DNA of 64,000 nt, from contig NZ_JAHXRQ010000001.1 in assembly GCF_019392335.1 (NCBI RefSeq), forward strand, positions 62,001 to 126,000. Reading direction: 5' to 3'. Positions 26,809 to 35,813 of the stretch are shown piece after piece; the first letter of the stretch is position 1, and the number at the start of each line of letters is the position of its first letter. Under the pieces are notes generated by a model. That model searched no databases. It saw nothing but the letters and a program-made list of their open reading frames with translations, and was not told the DNA's origin. The DNA comes from Mameliella sp. CS4 (GTDB lineage: Bacteria; Pseudomonadota; Alphaproteobacteria; Rhodobacterales; Rhodobacteraceae). Made by a program: the position numbers and the translations under genes.

Positions 26809-28113
26809 TCAGATCTTGGGCCGGTTGTCGACAATCCGCACCGCCTTGCCCTGGCTGCGCGCCACGCCGCCGGGGTCGGCAACCTCGACCTTGACGGTCA
26901 CGCCGACCACCTGCTTGACCTTGGCGGACAGTTCGCGCGCGGCCTCCGAGCCTTCGGCCACCGCGTGCGGCCAGGGTTCGACGACGACCTTCATGACGTC
27001 CTTGTGGTCGACCCGGTCCAGTTCCAGCTGGAAATGCGGCGCCAGCGCCTTGACCGTCATCAACTGTTCCTCGATCTGGGTCGGGAAGACGTTGACGCCG
27101 CGCAGGATGATCATGTCATCGCTGCGCCCCGTCACCTTTTCCATCCGCCGCATCGACCGCGCCGTGCCGGGCAGAAGGCGCGTCAGGTCGCGCGTCCGGT
27201 AGCGGATCACCGGAAAGGCCTCCTTGGTCAATGAGGTAAAGACCAGTTCACCCAACTCGCCGTCCGGCAGCACCTCACCCGTTTCCGGGTCGATGATCTC
27301 GGGGTAGAAGTGGTCCTCCCAGATGTGCAGGCCATCCTTGGTCTCGACGCATTCATTCGCCACGCCCGGCCCCATGACCTCGGACAGGCCATAGATGTCG
27401 ACCGCATGCATGTCGAAGGCTTCCTCGATCTCCAGCCGCATCGCGTTGGTCCAGGGTTCGGCGCCAAAGATCCCCACCTTCAGCGGCGACTTGCGCGGGT
27501 CGCGGCCCTGGGCGGCATATTCGTCGATGATGGACAGCGCGTAAGAGGGCGTGACCGTGATCCCGGTGGCCTGAAAATCCTCGATCAGGCGCACCTGGCG
27601 CTGGGTCATGCCACCGGAAATCGGCACAGTGGACAGGCCAAGCTTGTCGGCGCCCAGATGAATGCCCAGCCCCCCGGTGAACAGACCGTAGCCATAGGCG
27701 TTGTGCAGCACGTCCCCCGGTTTCAGGCCGGCCGCCCGCAGGCTGCGCGCCACCACTGTGCCCCAGGCATCGAGGTCATTGTCGGTATAGCCCACCACTG
27801 TCGGCTGGCCCGTGGTCCCGGACGAAGCATGGATGCGCCGGACTTTTTCCCGCGGCACGGCGAACATGCCGAAGGGATAGTTGTCGCGCAGGTCGGTCTT
27901 TACCGTGAAGGGGAACTTGGCCAGGTCCGCCAGCGAGGTCAGGTCATCGGGATGCACGCCCGCCGCATCGAAACTCTGCCTGTAAAACGGCACGTTTTCG
28001 TAGGCATGGCGCAGCGACCATTTCATGCGGTCCAGCTGCAAGGCGGCGATTTCATCGCGCGAGGCGATCTCAATCGGGTCAAGGCTGTCCTTGGACGGGG
28101 TGAGGTCTTCCAT
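26809..28113 (-). CDS. paaK: Phenylacetate-CoA ligase
   Basis: 434 residues of the ANL superfamily. HASSGTTGQPTVVGYT is the ATP-binding P-loop, YGLSEVMGPGV and VIRYRTRDLTRLLPG are further adenylation motifs, and GRSDDMIILRGVNVFPTQIE is the hinge region of PaaK. It activates phenylacetate to phenylacetyl-CoA, the entry step of aerobic phenylacetate degradation. It is downstream of paaI on the same strand (27 bp apart), and the rest of the paa genes are not in this window. Confidence 0.95.
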   Translation of the reverse strand: MEDLTPSKDSLDPIEIASRDEIAALQLDRMKWSLRHAYENVPFYRQSFDAAGVHPDDLTSLADLAKFPFTVKTDLRDNYPFGMFAVPREKVRRIHASSGTTGQPTVVGYTDNDLDAWGTVVARSLRAAGLKPGDVLHNAYGYGLFTGGLGIHLGADKLGLSTVPISGGMTQRQVRLIEDFQATGITVTPSYALSIIDEYAAQGRDPRKSPLKVGIFGAEPWTNAMRLEIEEAFDMHAVDIYGLSEVMGPGVANECVETKDGLHIWEDHFYPEIIDPETGEVLPDGELGELVFTSLTKEAFPVIRYRTRDLTRLLPGTARSMRRMEKVTGRSDDMIILRGVNVFPTQIEEQLMTVKALAPHFQLELDRVDHKDVMKVVVEPWPHAVAEGSEAARELSAKVKQVVGVTVKVEVADPGGVARSQGKAVRIVDNRPKI

Positions 28114-28140
28114 CGGGTCTCCTCCGGCGGTGCTGGCGCG

Positions 28141-28593
28141 TCAGGCGCGATCTTCCTGGGTTAATTCCTCTTCGGGGAAATGCTGGCCCTTCACGGTGCG
28201 CGACAGGCCACGCATCAGCGCCACCTTGCGACCGTCCGCGCCGGTCACGGTCACGTCGTAGACGCCCGACCGGCCCGCCTGCGCCTGTTCCTCGGCCGTG
28301 GCGGTCAACCGTTCGCCCAGCTGGCCCGGAGCCAGGAAGGTGATCTGGTTTTCCTGCGCGACGGTCAGGGTGTTGTAGCTGTTGCAAGCATAGGCAAAGG
28401 CGGTGTCGGCCAGGGTAAAGATGATCCCGCCGTGGCAGATGCGGTGGCCGTTCAGATGCGCCGGCTGCACCTCCATCGAGAGCACGGCCCGACCGGGGCC
28501 CACCGCCTCGATCTGCATCTTCATCTCCTGCGCCGCGGTATCCTTGGCATACATGGCCTCGGCCGCACGCTCGGCACGTTGCTGCGGTGTCAT
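28141..28593 (-). CDS. paaI: Hydroxyphenylacetyl-CoA thioesterase
   Basis: 150 residues of the hotdog-fold thioesterase superfamily, starting MTPQQRAERAAEAMYAKD. HLNGHRICHGGIIFTLADTAF is the PaaI signature (NGxxxCHGG...D). It hydrolyses ring-hydroxylated phenylacetyl-CoA, rescuing CoA from dead-end intermediates of the phenylacetate pathway. In-frame upstream ATG at 28620 is possible but less likely. It precedes paaK. Confidence 0.92.
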   Translation of the reverse strand: MTPQQRAERAAEAMYAKDTAAQEMKMQIEAVGPGRAVLSMEVQPAHLNGHRICHGGIIFTLADTAFAYACNSYNTLTVAQENQITFLAPGQLGERLTATAEEQAQAGRSGVYDVTVTGADGRKVALMRGLSRTVKGQHFPEEELTQEDRA

Positions 28594-28707
28594 CTCGCTC
28601 CTCCCTCGGTGGCGCGACACTGCCCAAAACCGACCGCGCGGTCAAGTAATTTCTGAGCCACCATCCACCCCCTTGATTTATTGCCCGAAGGGCGCAACTC
28701 TGGGGGT

Positions 28708-29049
28708 ATGAACAGCTTGACGCCCTTCCCCGGCCAGGGGTCCGCACATGAGGTGGTCGCCTTTCAGCGGGCCGAGCTCAACGTCATCCTATCGCTTTAT
28801 GGACGCATGGTCGCCGCCGGCGAATGGCGCGACTACGGGATTTCCAGCCTGCGCGAGGTGGCCGTCTTTTCGGTCTTTCGCCGCACCGCCGAACATCCGC
28901 TCTACCGGATCGAGAAACGCCCAAAGCTGCGCAACAAACAGGGCGAATACGCGGTCTACGGGATGGAGGGGCAGGTGCTCAAGCGCGGCCACGACCTGAA
29001 GACCGTGCTGCGCGTGCTGGAACGCAAGCTGATCCGCCCGGTCGACTAG
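28708..29049 (+). CDS. DUF2794 domain-containing protein
   Basis: 113 residues starting MNSLTPFPGQGSAHEVVAF after GGGGG; a longer frame begins nine codons upstream. FQRAELNVILSLYGRMVAAGEW and YRIEKRPKLRNKQGEYAVY followed by LKRGHDLKTVL are characteristic of DUF2794, a small alphaproteobacterial family of unknown function. It is divergent from paaI. Confidence 0.85.
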   Translation: MNSLTPFPGQGSAHEVVAFQRAELNVILSLYGRMVAAGEWRDYGISSLREVAVFSVFRRTAEHPLYRIEKRPKLRNKQGEYAVYGMEGQVLKRGHDLKTVLRVLERKLIRPVD

Positions 29050-29088
29050 GGACAGGCGCCGGCCCCTGCCGGCACCTGCCGCCGGTCG

Positions 29089-30042
29089 TCACTTGGCCAG
29101 CATCGCGCAAAGCAGCTCGAACATGATCGACACGCCCAGGAAGGCGGTCCCGCCAGCCTGGTCAAAGGGCGGCGAGACCTCGACAAGGTCCGCGCCGACG
29201 ATGTCCAGCCCCTCCAGTTCGCGGCAGACCTGCAACGCCTGATAGCTGTTCGGCCCGCCCACCTCCGGCGTGCCGGTGCCGGGAGCGAATGTCGGATCGA
29301 CAAAGTCGATGTCATAGCTGACGTAGCAGGGCGCGCTGCCCACGGTGGCGCGCGCCTCTTCCATGACCTCGGCGACGCCCCGGGCAAAGAACTCTTCGAT
29401 GGTGACGATGCGAATGCCGTTGGCGGCGGCGAAATCCCGGTCCTCGGAATCGTACATCGTGCCCCGGATGCCGATCTGGATGATCCGCTTGGGGTCCAGC
29501 AACCCCTCCTCGACGGCGCGGCGGAACGGCGTGCCATGCGTGTACATCGTGCCGCCGAAATAGCTGTGGAACAGGTCCGTGTGGCTGTCGAAATGCACCA
29601 TGCCCAGCGGCCCGTCCTTGGCCAGCGCCCGCAGGACGGGCAGCGAGGTCAGGTGATCACCCCCCGCCGTCAGCGGCCGGATGCCCGCCTGCTGCAACTG
29701 CGTGTAAAAGGCGGTGATGCGCGCCATGCTGTCGGGGATGTCCGCCGGGTTCGGCCCGACATCGCCAAGGTCGGCGCAATTGGCCGCCTCGAAGGGGCGC
29801 ATGCCCGTAGCCGCGTGCTGGGCACGGATCATGGTCGAAGCATCGCGCAACTGGCGCGGCCCGTGGCGCGGGCCTGGCCGATTGGTGGTGCCGCTGTCCC
29901 AGGGCACGCCGACAAACCCGACCTGCACATCCTGGAACCGGGGGTGATCCGGCGTCAGGTGCGGCAGGCGCATGAAGGTGGGAACGCCGGCGAACCGTGG
30001 CAGGTCGAAACCGGAGACGGGGTGAAAGAATTGGTCGGACAA
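29089..30042 (-). CDS. speB: Agmatinase family ureohydrolase
   Basis: 317 residues of the arginase/agmatinase fold. Mn-binding motifs are TAGGDHLTS, FDSHTDLF and SYDIDFVDP, in correct order; the last also carries part of the second metal site. The family hydrolyses agmatine to putrescine and urea, though related members act on guanidinobutyrate or guanidinopropionate and cannot be excluded. It lies downstream of an NlpC/P60 gene, with an intergenic repeat in between, so cotranscription is uncertain. Confidence 0.85.
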   Translation of the reverse strand: MSDQFFHPVSGFDLPRFAGVPTFMRLPHLTPDHPRFQDVQVGFVGVPWDSGTTNRPGPRHGPRQLRDASTMIRAQHAATGMRPFEAANCADLGDVGPNPADIPDSMARITAFYTQLQQAGIRPLTAGGDHLTSLPVLRALAKDGPLGMVHFDSHTDLFHSYFGGTMYTHGTPFRRAVEEGLLDPKRIIQIGIRGTMYDSEDRDFAAANGIRIVTIEEFFARGVAEVMEEARATVGSAPCYVSYDIDFVDPTFAPGTGTPEVGGPNSYQALQVCRELEGLDIVGADLVEVSPPFDQAGGTAFLGVSIMFELLCAMLAK

Positions 30043-30066
30043 AGGCGGGCTCCTGCGGTTGCGGGG

Positions 30067-30117
30067 GCGAGGGGCCAGCCCCTCGCGCTCCCCGGAGGTA
30101 TTTTCAGAGAGAAGAAG
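30067..30117. repeat. Intergenic hairpin-plus-core repeat, copy B
   Basis: GCGAGGGGC-CA-GCCCCTCGC forms a 9-bp-arm hairpin (30067-30086), followed by CCGG and GGAGGTATTTTCAG with an AGAAGAAG tail. The 14-nt core is the reverse complement of that at 3920-3933. Lies between the NlpC/P60 gene and speB. Confidence 0.5.
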
Positions 30118-30129
30118 ACAGGGGCGCGG

Positions 30130-30987
30130 TCAGGTGGTCAAGCGGGCGTGGCGGGTGACAGGGCCATCGCCTTGCTGCTGGATGCGGACAATGGCCTGTG
30201 TGATCGGCTCGTAGGCGACCGCCATGTGAAAGGCATTGGCGTGGATCAGCCTGTCGGGGTCCGAGACCCAGGCCACGTGGCCCTTCCAGAACATCAGGTC
30301 GCCGCGTTCGGGGGGCGTGCCTGGGGGCAGCGCGCGGCCCAATGCCTCTTGCATGTCGCTGTCGCCGGGGCAGTCCCGCCCGCAGGCGTGCAGGGCGATC
30401 TGGACGAGGCCGGAACAGTCGATGCCGAAGGCGCTATTGCCCCCCCAGAGGTAGGGAGTCCCCAGCAGGCGTTCGGCCACGGCGACGGGATCGGGTTCAA
30501 GCCTGTCCACCGGCGCGAGATGCTGCACGGGAATGTACAGATCCCGGGGCACGGTTCCGCGCGACCAGGCCACACGCGCCCAGCCGTCCTGTTCCCCCAG
30601 GACCGGCAGGCGCGCGCCAAGCGACAACGACGTGATCAGTCCCATCTGTTTCAGGCCCGGAGTAGACTTGCCGTAGCTGCGCGCGGCGGCAACCCGATGC
30701 GTCGGTTCCTCGGTCGGAGCACCGACCAGATCCACCGGGTCCATCCAGCCGACATAGCCATCCTTTTCGGCCATGCCGAAGGCCCGGCCTTCGTGCAGTT
30801 CAAGCACCCGAAACAGGTCACCGCGCAAGAGCTGCCGGTCCCGCGCACCGCCGATCCCCGCCAGCAGGTCGGCGACAGGAGTCGTGACGGGGTGCACCTC
30901 GCCTTCGACAAAGCGCTCCGCCTCGACTTGGCCATGCAGCGAGACATGGGCCACCCGGTTATTGAAAGGCGTCAGACGGCGGTCCAT
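30130..30987 (-). CDS. NlpC/P60 family cell-wall peptidase with SH3-like domains
   Basis: 285 residues. Two SH3b-like regions (about 25-90 and 105-165) precede an NlpC/P60 domain. GNSAFGIDCSGLVQIAL carries the catalytic Cys191; His237 in GHVAW and the LIHANAF segment complete the triad region. It cleaves peptidoglycan stem peptides. No signal peptide is visible, as is common for cytoplasmic peptide-recycling relatives. The ATG overlaps the stop of the aminopeptidase gene by one base. Confidence 0.92.
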   Translation of the reverse strand: MDRRLTPFNNRVAHVSLHGQVEAERFVEGEVHPVTTPVADLLAGIGGARDRQLLRGDLFRVLELHEGRAFGMAEKDGYVGWMDPVDLVGAPTEEPTHRVAAARSYGKSTPGLKQMGLITSLSLGARLPVLGEQDGWARVAWSRGTVPRDLYIPVQHLAPVDRLEPDPVAVAERLLGTPYLWGGNSAFGIDCSGLVQIALHACGRDCPGDSDMQEALGRALPPGTPPERGDLMFWKGHVAWVSDPDRLIHANAFHMAVAYEPITQAIVRIQQQGDGPVTRHARLTT

Positions 30988-32378
30988 CAGAGGCCCAGCA
31001 CCTGCGGCAGCGCGTCGATGATGGCGCGTGGCCCCTGCATCAGCCCGCCCTTGGCACGCCCCGGCTCGGGCTTTGGCTGCCAGGAATAGATGTCGAAATG
31101 GGCATAGCGCGCGGCCTGTCCGGTGAAGCGGCGCAGGAAAAGCGCGGCAGTGATCGACCCGGCAAATCCGCCCGAAGGCGCGTTGTCGAGGTCGGCGATG
31201 CCCGGTTCGATCATCGCCTCGTAGGGCGCATGGAAGGGCATCCGCCAGACCGGGTCGGCGGCGCCGGGCGCGGCGGCACTCAGCGCGCCGGCGAAATCCT
31301 CGGCATCGGTGTAGAAGGGGGCCAGGTCCGGCCCGACCGCCACCCGCGCCGCGCCGGTCAGCGTCGCCATCGAGATCATCAGGTCGGGCTTTTCCTCGTC
31401 GCCGTAGGTCAGCGCATCGGCCAGCACCAGCCGTCCTTCGGCATCGGTGTTGTTGATCTCGACCGTCAGCCCCTTGCGCGAGTGCAGGATGTCGCCGGGG
31501 CGAAAGCTGTGGCCTGACACGCTGTTTTCCACCGCCGGGATCAGCAGGCGCAGGCGCACGGGCAGGTCCAGCGCCATGATCGCCTGCGCCAGCCCGATGG
31601 TATTTGCCGCGCCGCCCATGTCCTTTTTCATCAGCCCCATCGAACCGCCGGGTTTCAGGTTCAGCCCCCCGGTGTCGAAACAGACCCCTTTGCCGACCAG
31701 CGTCAGCAGCGGCCCCGTGGTGCCCCAACGCATGTCGATCAGCCGCGGCGCCTGCTGCGCGGCGCGGCCCACCGCGTGGATCATCGGGAAATAGGTCTTT
31801 GCGGACAGCAGATCGTCGCCCGCGATGACCGCGACCTCGGCACCGAAGCGGGTTGCCAGATCCCGCACCTCGGCCTCCAGCGCCTCTGGCCCCATATCCG
31901 AGGCCGGGGTATTCACCAGGTCGCGGGTGCGCGCCTCGGCCTCCGCCAGGATCTGGATCCGGCGGGGATCGACCCCTTCGGGCGCAACGAGAGTCCGTTC
32001 GCGCGCGCCCTGTTCGCGGTACCGCCCAAAGGAATAGCCCGACAGCAGCCAGCCCAGAGCCTCGGTCGCCGCGCGTTCCGGCGGCAGGCCGGAGGCAATC
32101 CGGTAACTGCCCGGCGCCAGCCCCGGGAGGGCACCGGCCAGCGGGAAGCGCTGGCGCGCGCGCGCATCGGCACTGCCGTAGCCCGCAAGCGCCCCGACCG
32201 GCACACCGTCCGCCCCCGGCAGCATCAGCGCCGTGCCAAGCCCGCCGGCAAAGCCGTTGGCCTCGACCCAGGCGCGCGTCGGCGCATCCTGTCCGTCCAG
32301 CCAGGCCGGCAAGGCATCGGCTTCGATCAAGTAGAGCGGCAGGGTGGCGGTATCGGGCGTGGCAAAGGACACGGGCAT
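30987..32378 (-). CDS. Leucyl aminopeptidase family M17
   Basis: 463 residues starting MPVSFATPDTATLPLYLIEA; a further upstream codon is not needed. The M17 active-site signature NTDAEGRLVLADAL is present, along with KGVCFDTGGLNLKPGGSM and the KKDMGG metal-ligand segment. It removes N-terminal residues from peptides. The pair with the NlpC/P60 gene, with TGATG coupling, suggests joint peptide or murein-peptide turnover. Confidence 0.93.
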   Translation of the reverse strand: MPVSFATPDTATLPLYLIEADALPAWLDGQDAPTRAWVEANGFAGGLGTALMLPGADGVPVGALAGYGSADARARQRFPLAGALPGLAPGSYRIASGLPPERAATEALGWLLSGYSFGRYREQGARERTLVAPEGVDPRRIQILAEAEARTRDLVNTPASDMGPEALEAEVRDLATRFGAEVAVIAGDDLLSAKTYFPMIHAVGRAAQQAPRLIDMRWGTTGPLLTLVGKGVCFDTGGLNLKPGGSMGLMKKDMGGAANTIGLAQAIMALDLPVRLRLLIPAVENSVSGHSFRPGDILHSRKGLTVEINNTDAEGRLVLADALTYGDEEKPDLMISMATLTGAARVAVGPDLAPFYTDAEDFAGALSAAAPGAADPVWRMPFHAPYEAMIEPGIADLDNAPSGGFAGSITAALFLRRFTGQAARYAHFDIYSWQPKPEPGRAKGGLMQGPRAIIDALPQVLGL

Positions 32379-32461
32379 GGAGGCTCCTGTAACAAGGTGC
32401 CGCCAGCCTATTGCCTGCGCCGCCCGCCGCAAGCGGATTTCACACCCGGGGTCCACCCCGT

Positions 32462-32842
32462 TCAGACGGTGAACTCATTGAGATCCCAGAGTGCCGTCAA
32501 TGAGCGTTCGCCCACCCGCGCCAGCCGGGCCAGTGTCGCCGCCTCGGCCACGGCGTCGCCCAGTTCGATACAGGCCATGACGTCATGAGCCACCTCGCTC
32601 AGCGAGCACAGGCCGATCTGGTCGGCGATCGCGGCAAGCCCGCGCAGCCCCTTGTGCATGTCCTCGCGCGGGCCCTTCAGGGCCTGCGTCTGGATCTGGC
32701 ACATGCGCTGCGCCAGTTCCTCCATCGCACGGCAAACCACGTCCTCGGCCGCCGGTCTGCCCAGATCGGTGCACAACGTCTCGATCTGGGCCGGATCAAC
32801 GGCGGGCCGTTCCGCCGGTGCCAGATAGGTAACCTCTTTCAC
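32462..32842 (-). CDS. Hypothetical protein, helical
   Basis: 126 residues, mostly predicted helix, with LRGLAAIADQIGLCSLSEVAHDVMACIE in the second half. The layout resembles small regulatory helical bundles such as Hpt-like domains but the phosphoacceptor motif is not clear (the likely His lies in a VAHDV context). Upstream of leucyl aminopeptidase on the same strand, about 85 bp apart. Function unknown. Confidence 0.7.
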   Translation of the reverse strand: MKEVTYLAPAERPAVDPAQIETLCTDLGRPAAEDVVCRAMEELAQRMCQIQTQALKGPREDMHKGLRGLAAIADQIGLCSLSEVAHDVMACIELGDAVAEAATLARLARVGERSLTALWDLNEFTV

Positions 32843-32988
32843 ATCTCACCCCATTCAAGTGCCCCACGCGAGGCGCAACATGCCCTCTGCGAGGTTCCCA
32901 AAAGGTTATCCCAGAGATGTGTTTTCGCTCGAATTTCCCCTGAATTCATCGTAGTTGGACCAGGCAAATTCGACGACCGGAGGATTTC

Positions 32989-33630
32989 ATGGAATTCGCA
33001 CGCCCCCTGCCAGGATTTCTTCTGCAGCGTTATCATGGCTGGAAAGCCACCACTCATGCGGAAAACAGCGCTTGGTACCGCCGTCTTGCCGACGAGGGTC
33101 AGCGGCCGCGCGCGATGGTGATTTCCTGCTGCGATTCGCGGGTCCATGTGACGTCGATCTTCGGCGCGGATCAGGGCGAGTTCTTTATCCACCGCAACAT
33201 TGCCAACCTGGTGCCCGTTTACGAACCCGACGGCCAGCACCACGGCACATCGGCGGCGGTGGAATATGCGGTCTCGGCGCTGAAGGTCGCGCATCTGATC
33301 GTTCTGGGGCATTCCAACTGCGGCGGTGTGCAGGGGTGCCTGGACATGTGCGAGGGGCGCGCGCCGGATCTGGAGGAAACCGCCAGCTTTGTCGGGCGCT
33401 GGATGGATATCCTGCGCCCGGGCTACGAGGCGGTAAAGGGGGATACGGACATGCCCCACGCGCTGGAACGTGAGGCCGTCGCCGTATCGCTGCGCAACCT
33501 CATGACCTTCCCCTTCGTGCGCGAGGCAGTCGAGGCCGGCAAGCTGGGCCTGCACGGTCTCTGGGTCGATATCGGTAGCGGCGAGTTGAAGAACCTCGAC
33601 GGCAAGTCCGGGCAGTTCGTCCCGGTCTGA
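32989..33630 (+). CDS. Beta-class carbonic anhydrase
   Basis: 213 residues. Zinc ligands are in CCDSRV (Cys48, with Asp49-Arg51 as the catalytic dyad) and LGHSNCGG (His108, Cys111), the classic beta-CA layout. It interconverts CO2 and bicarbonate in the cytoplasm. The ribosome binding site is GGAGG. Followed by a clear terminator, so it is a single-gene unit. Confidence 0.95.
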   Translation: MEFARPLPGFLLQRYHGWKATTHAENSAWYRRLADEGQRPRAMVISCCDSRVHVTSIFGADQGEFFIHRNIANLVPVYEPDGQHHGTSAAVEYAVSALKVAHLIVLGHSNCGGVQGCLDMCEGRAPDLEETASFVGRWMDILRPGYEAVKGDTDMPHALEREAVAVSLRNLMTFPFVREAVEAGKLGLHGLWVDIGSGELKNLDGKSGQFVPV

Positions 33631-33654
33631 ACCCGAATGTGAAGACTGACTTTC

Positions 33655-33686
33655 GGCCCGGTCGCGTTCTCGCCTCCGGGCCTTTT
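33655..33686 (+). terminator. Rho-independent terminator after carbonic anhydrase
   Basis: GGCCCGG and CCGGGCC arms, 14-base loop, then TTTT, starting 25 bp after the stop. Confidence 0.8.
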
Positions 33687-33701
33687 CGTGTCTGCCGCCC
33701 C

Positions 33702-34085
33702 TCAGGCGGTGGCAGAGCGCGCCGTGGCAGAGCGCGCCGCGACGCGCGGCAAGTCCAGCTCCCCGGTCTCTCCGGTGCGATGCGCCCGCACACAGGGCCG
33801 TCCGATCCGGGCCGAAAGCTGGGCCAGCGGAACGCCAAGGTCGCTGCCGGTGCACATCCCCTCACCCGTGTCGTTCACGATGACCATGTGGCCCCGGCGA
33901 AAGACCAGCCGGAATCCCTTGGCGCAAAGCTGTTCATGAAGGGTCTGCCAACTGGCGGCGCGCTCCAGGATCGGCGTCAGGAACAATCGGAGCAGCGACA
34001 AGGCCTCACTGTCCAGAGGCCTTGGCAGGCCGGATGTCCGGGGGACGGTCGGCCAATTGGCCTGCGGTATGGCAGTGTGAAACAT
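33702..34085 (-). CDS. Hypothetical protein with relaxase-associated-like domain
   Basis: 127 residues. Residues about 44-97 (ASWQTLHEQLCAKGFRL...MCTGSDLGVPLAQLSARIGRP) align with residues 69-123 of the divergent neighbour: SW, L, KG, RL, an I/M-C-T strand, LG and RxGR are shared. The pattern resembles a small domain found near the C-terminus of MobA/VirD2-type relaxases in alphaproteobacteria. Function unknown; acidic-basic C-terminal tail of RSATARSATA repeats. Confidence 0.65.
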   Translation of the reverse strand: MFHTAIPQANWPTVPRTSGLPRPLDSEALSLLRLFLTPILERAASWQTLHEQLCAKGFRLVFRRGHMVIVNDTGEGMCTGSDLGVPLAQLSARIGRPCVRAHRTGETGELDLPRVAARSATARSATA

Positions 34086-34217
34086 CCTACGTCTCCTTGC
34101 CGATCAAGAAAGCGTGGCACCGAATTGCGGCAAAACTTGGGCAGCAGCGGCCACTTGCCAAGGATTTGCCGCGAAAGGCAAACCGAGCATTAACCATGCG
34201 TGCGGCAAGGTAAGGAC

Positions 34218-34664
34218 ATGGAAGAGACCGAAATCACCCTGCGCTTGCCCCGCGCCCTGCACGATGCGGCGTCCCACCTGTCGGCCCGGCGCGGCACGAC
34301 GCTGGGCCATCTCCTGCAAGAGGCGTTGTCCCGCACGATGCGGGAGGCGGCAGGGGATACGGCGGCACCCGCGCTGACGGCGGCCCTCCGGAACAGGCTG
34401 ATCCCGGATTTTGACCAGGCGCGCAGCTGGCCCGAGCTTCAGGGCCGGCTGCTGCTCAAGGGTTCCCGCCTGCGCCAGTCGGTCGAGGGGCTTGCCCTTT
34501 ACCACCATCCGGGGGACCAGCGAATTTGCACACTCTCGGCCCTTGGCCAATGCCCCGAGGCACTGAGCAGGAGGTTTGGCCGCGCCTTTCCCGCCCATGC
34601 ACGCAGCTGGATCCCGCGTGCGGCGCCACCTGCGGAAAAGGACGCCCTGCGACCCACGGGATAG
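34218..34664 (+). CDS. RHH-type protein with the same relaxase-like domain
   Basis: 148 residues starting MEETEITLRLPRALHDAA: a ribbon-helix-helix N-terminus (about 1-43, TEITLRLPRALHDAASHLSA) followed by a domain at 69-123 that is paralogous to that of the divergent gene. RHH proteins often repress their own operons; the shared domain and divergence suggest the two act together. No mobile element surrounds them. Confidence 0.7.
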   Translation: MEETEITLRLPRALHDAASHLSARRGTTLGHLLQEALSRTMREAAGDTAAPALTAALRNRLIPDFDQARSWPELQGRLLLKGSRLRQSVEGLALYHHPGDQRICTLSALGQCPEALSRRFGRAFPAHARSWIPRAAPPAEKDALRPTG

Positions 34665-34674
34665 CCGCTGACAC

Positions 34675-34704
34675 AAAAGAACCCGCGCACGTGGCGCGGG
34701 TTCT
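34675..34704 (-). terminator. Rho-independent terminator between convergent genes
   Basis: AGAACCCGCGC and GCGCGGGTTCT form an 11-bp stem with ACGTG loop. On the minus strand it runs into TTTT, ending asd about 90 bp after its stop; it may also end the plus-strand gene. Confidence 0.85.
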
Positions 34705-34790
34705 GTGATCTCTGTCGGGCCGGGACACGGCCCGGGATCTGACCACCACCTCTACCGGGGGGTTCGCCGCGCTGTGCGCGGACCGTCAGA

Positions 34791-35813
34791 TCACCCTTTC
34801 TTCAGCGCCTTCTGGCCCAGCACCTCGGCAATCTGCACGGCGTTCAGCGCCGCGCCCTTGCGCAGGTTGTCGCTGACACACCAGAGGTTCAGACCGTTGT
34901 CGATCGTCGAATCCTGGCGGATGCGGCTGATGAAGGTGGCGAAATCGCCAACGCATTCCACCGGCGTGACGTAGCCGCCGTCCTCGCGCTTGTCGATCAC
35001 CATGATGCCGGGGGCCTCGCGCAGGATGTCACGCGCCTCGTCCTCGTCCAGATGGTCTTCGAACTCCAGGTTGATCGCCTCGGCATGGCCGACAAAGACC
35101 GGAACCCGCACGCAGGTGGCCGTGACCTTGATCGACGGATCGACGATCTTCTTGGTCTCGGCGACCATCTTCCACTCTTCCTTGGTCGAGCCATCTTCCA
35201 GGAAGACGTCGATATGCGGGATCACGTTGAAGGCGATCTGCTTGGGATAGATAGAGGGCGGAACCTCGTCGGTGGGATTGTAGACGGCCTTGGTCTGGTT
35301 CCAAAGCTCATCCATGCCTTCCTTGCCCGACCCGGACACCGACTGGTAGGTCGAGACGACAACGCGCTTGATCTTGGCGCGATCATGCAGCGGCTTGAGC
35401 GCCACGACCATCTGCGCGGTCGAACAGTTCGGGTTCGCGATGATGTTCTTCTTGGTATAGCCCATGACCGCGTCGGCGTTCACCTCGGGCACGACCAGCG
35501 GAACGTCCGGGTCGTAGCGATAGAGCGACGAGTTGTCGATCACCACGCAGCCCGCCGCCGCCGCCTTGGGCGCGAACTCCTTGGTCGGGCCCGAGCCCAC
35601 GGCGAAAAGCGCCATGTCCCAGCCGGTGAAATCGAAGGTGGCAAGGTCCTGGGTCTTGAGGGTCTTGTCGCCAAAGCTCACTTCTGTGCCCAGCGATTTT
35701 CGCGACGCAAGCACGGCGATCTCGTCGACGGGAAACGCCCGTTCGGCGAGGATGTTGAGCATCTCGCGGCCCACGTTACCCGTGGCGCCTACGACGACAA
35801 TACGGTAGCCCAT
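34791..35813 (-). CDS. asd: Aspartate-semialdehyde dehydrogenase
   Basis: 340 residues. VVGATGNVGREML is the NADP loop and NPNCSTAQMV holds the catalytic Cys130; the family substrate-binding segment SGSGKEGMDEL follows near residue 160. It reduces aspartyl phosphate to the semialdehyde, the branch point for lysine, methionine and threonine. DapD and dapE, later lysine-pathway genes, lie elsewhere in the window, not in an operon with it. Confidence 0.97.
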   Translation of the reverse strand: MGYRIVVVGATGNVGREMLNILAERAFPVDEIAVLASRKSLGTEVSFGDKTLKTQDLATFDFTGWDMALFAVGSGPTKEFAPKAAAAGCVVIDNSSLYRYDPDVPLVVPEVNADAVMGYTKKNIIANPNCSTAQMVVALKPLHDRAKIKRVVVSTYQSVSGSGKEGMDELWNQTKAVYNPTDEVPPSIYPKQIAFNVIPHIDVFLEDGSTKEEWKMVAETKKIVDPSIKVTATCVRVPVFVGHAEAINLEFEDHLDEDEARDILREAPGIMVIDKREDGGYVTPVECVGDFATFISRIRQDSTIDNGLNLWCVSDNLRKGAALNAVQIAEVLGQKALKKG

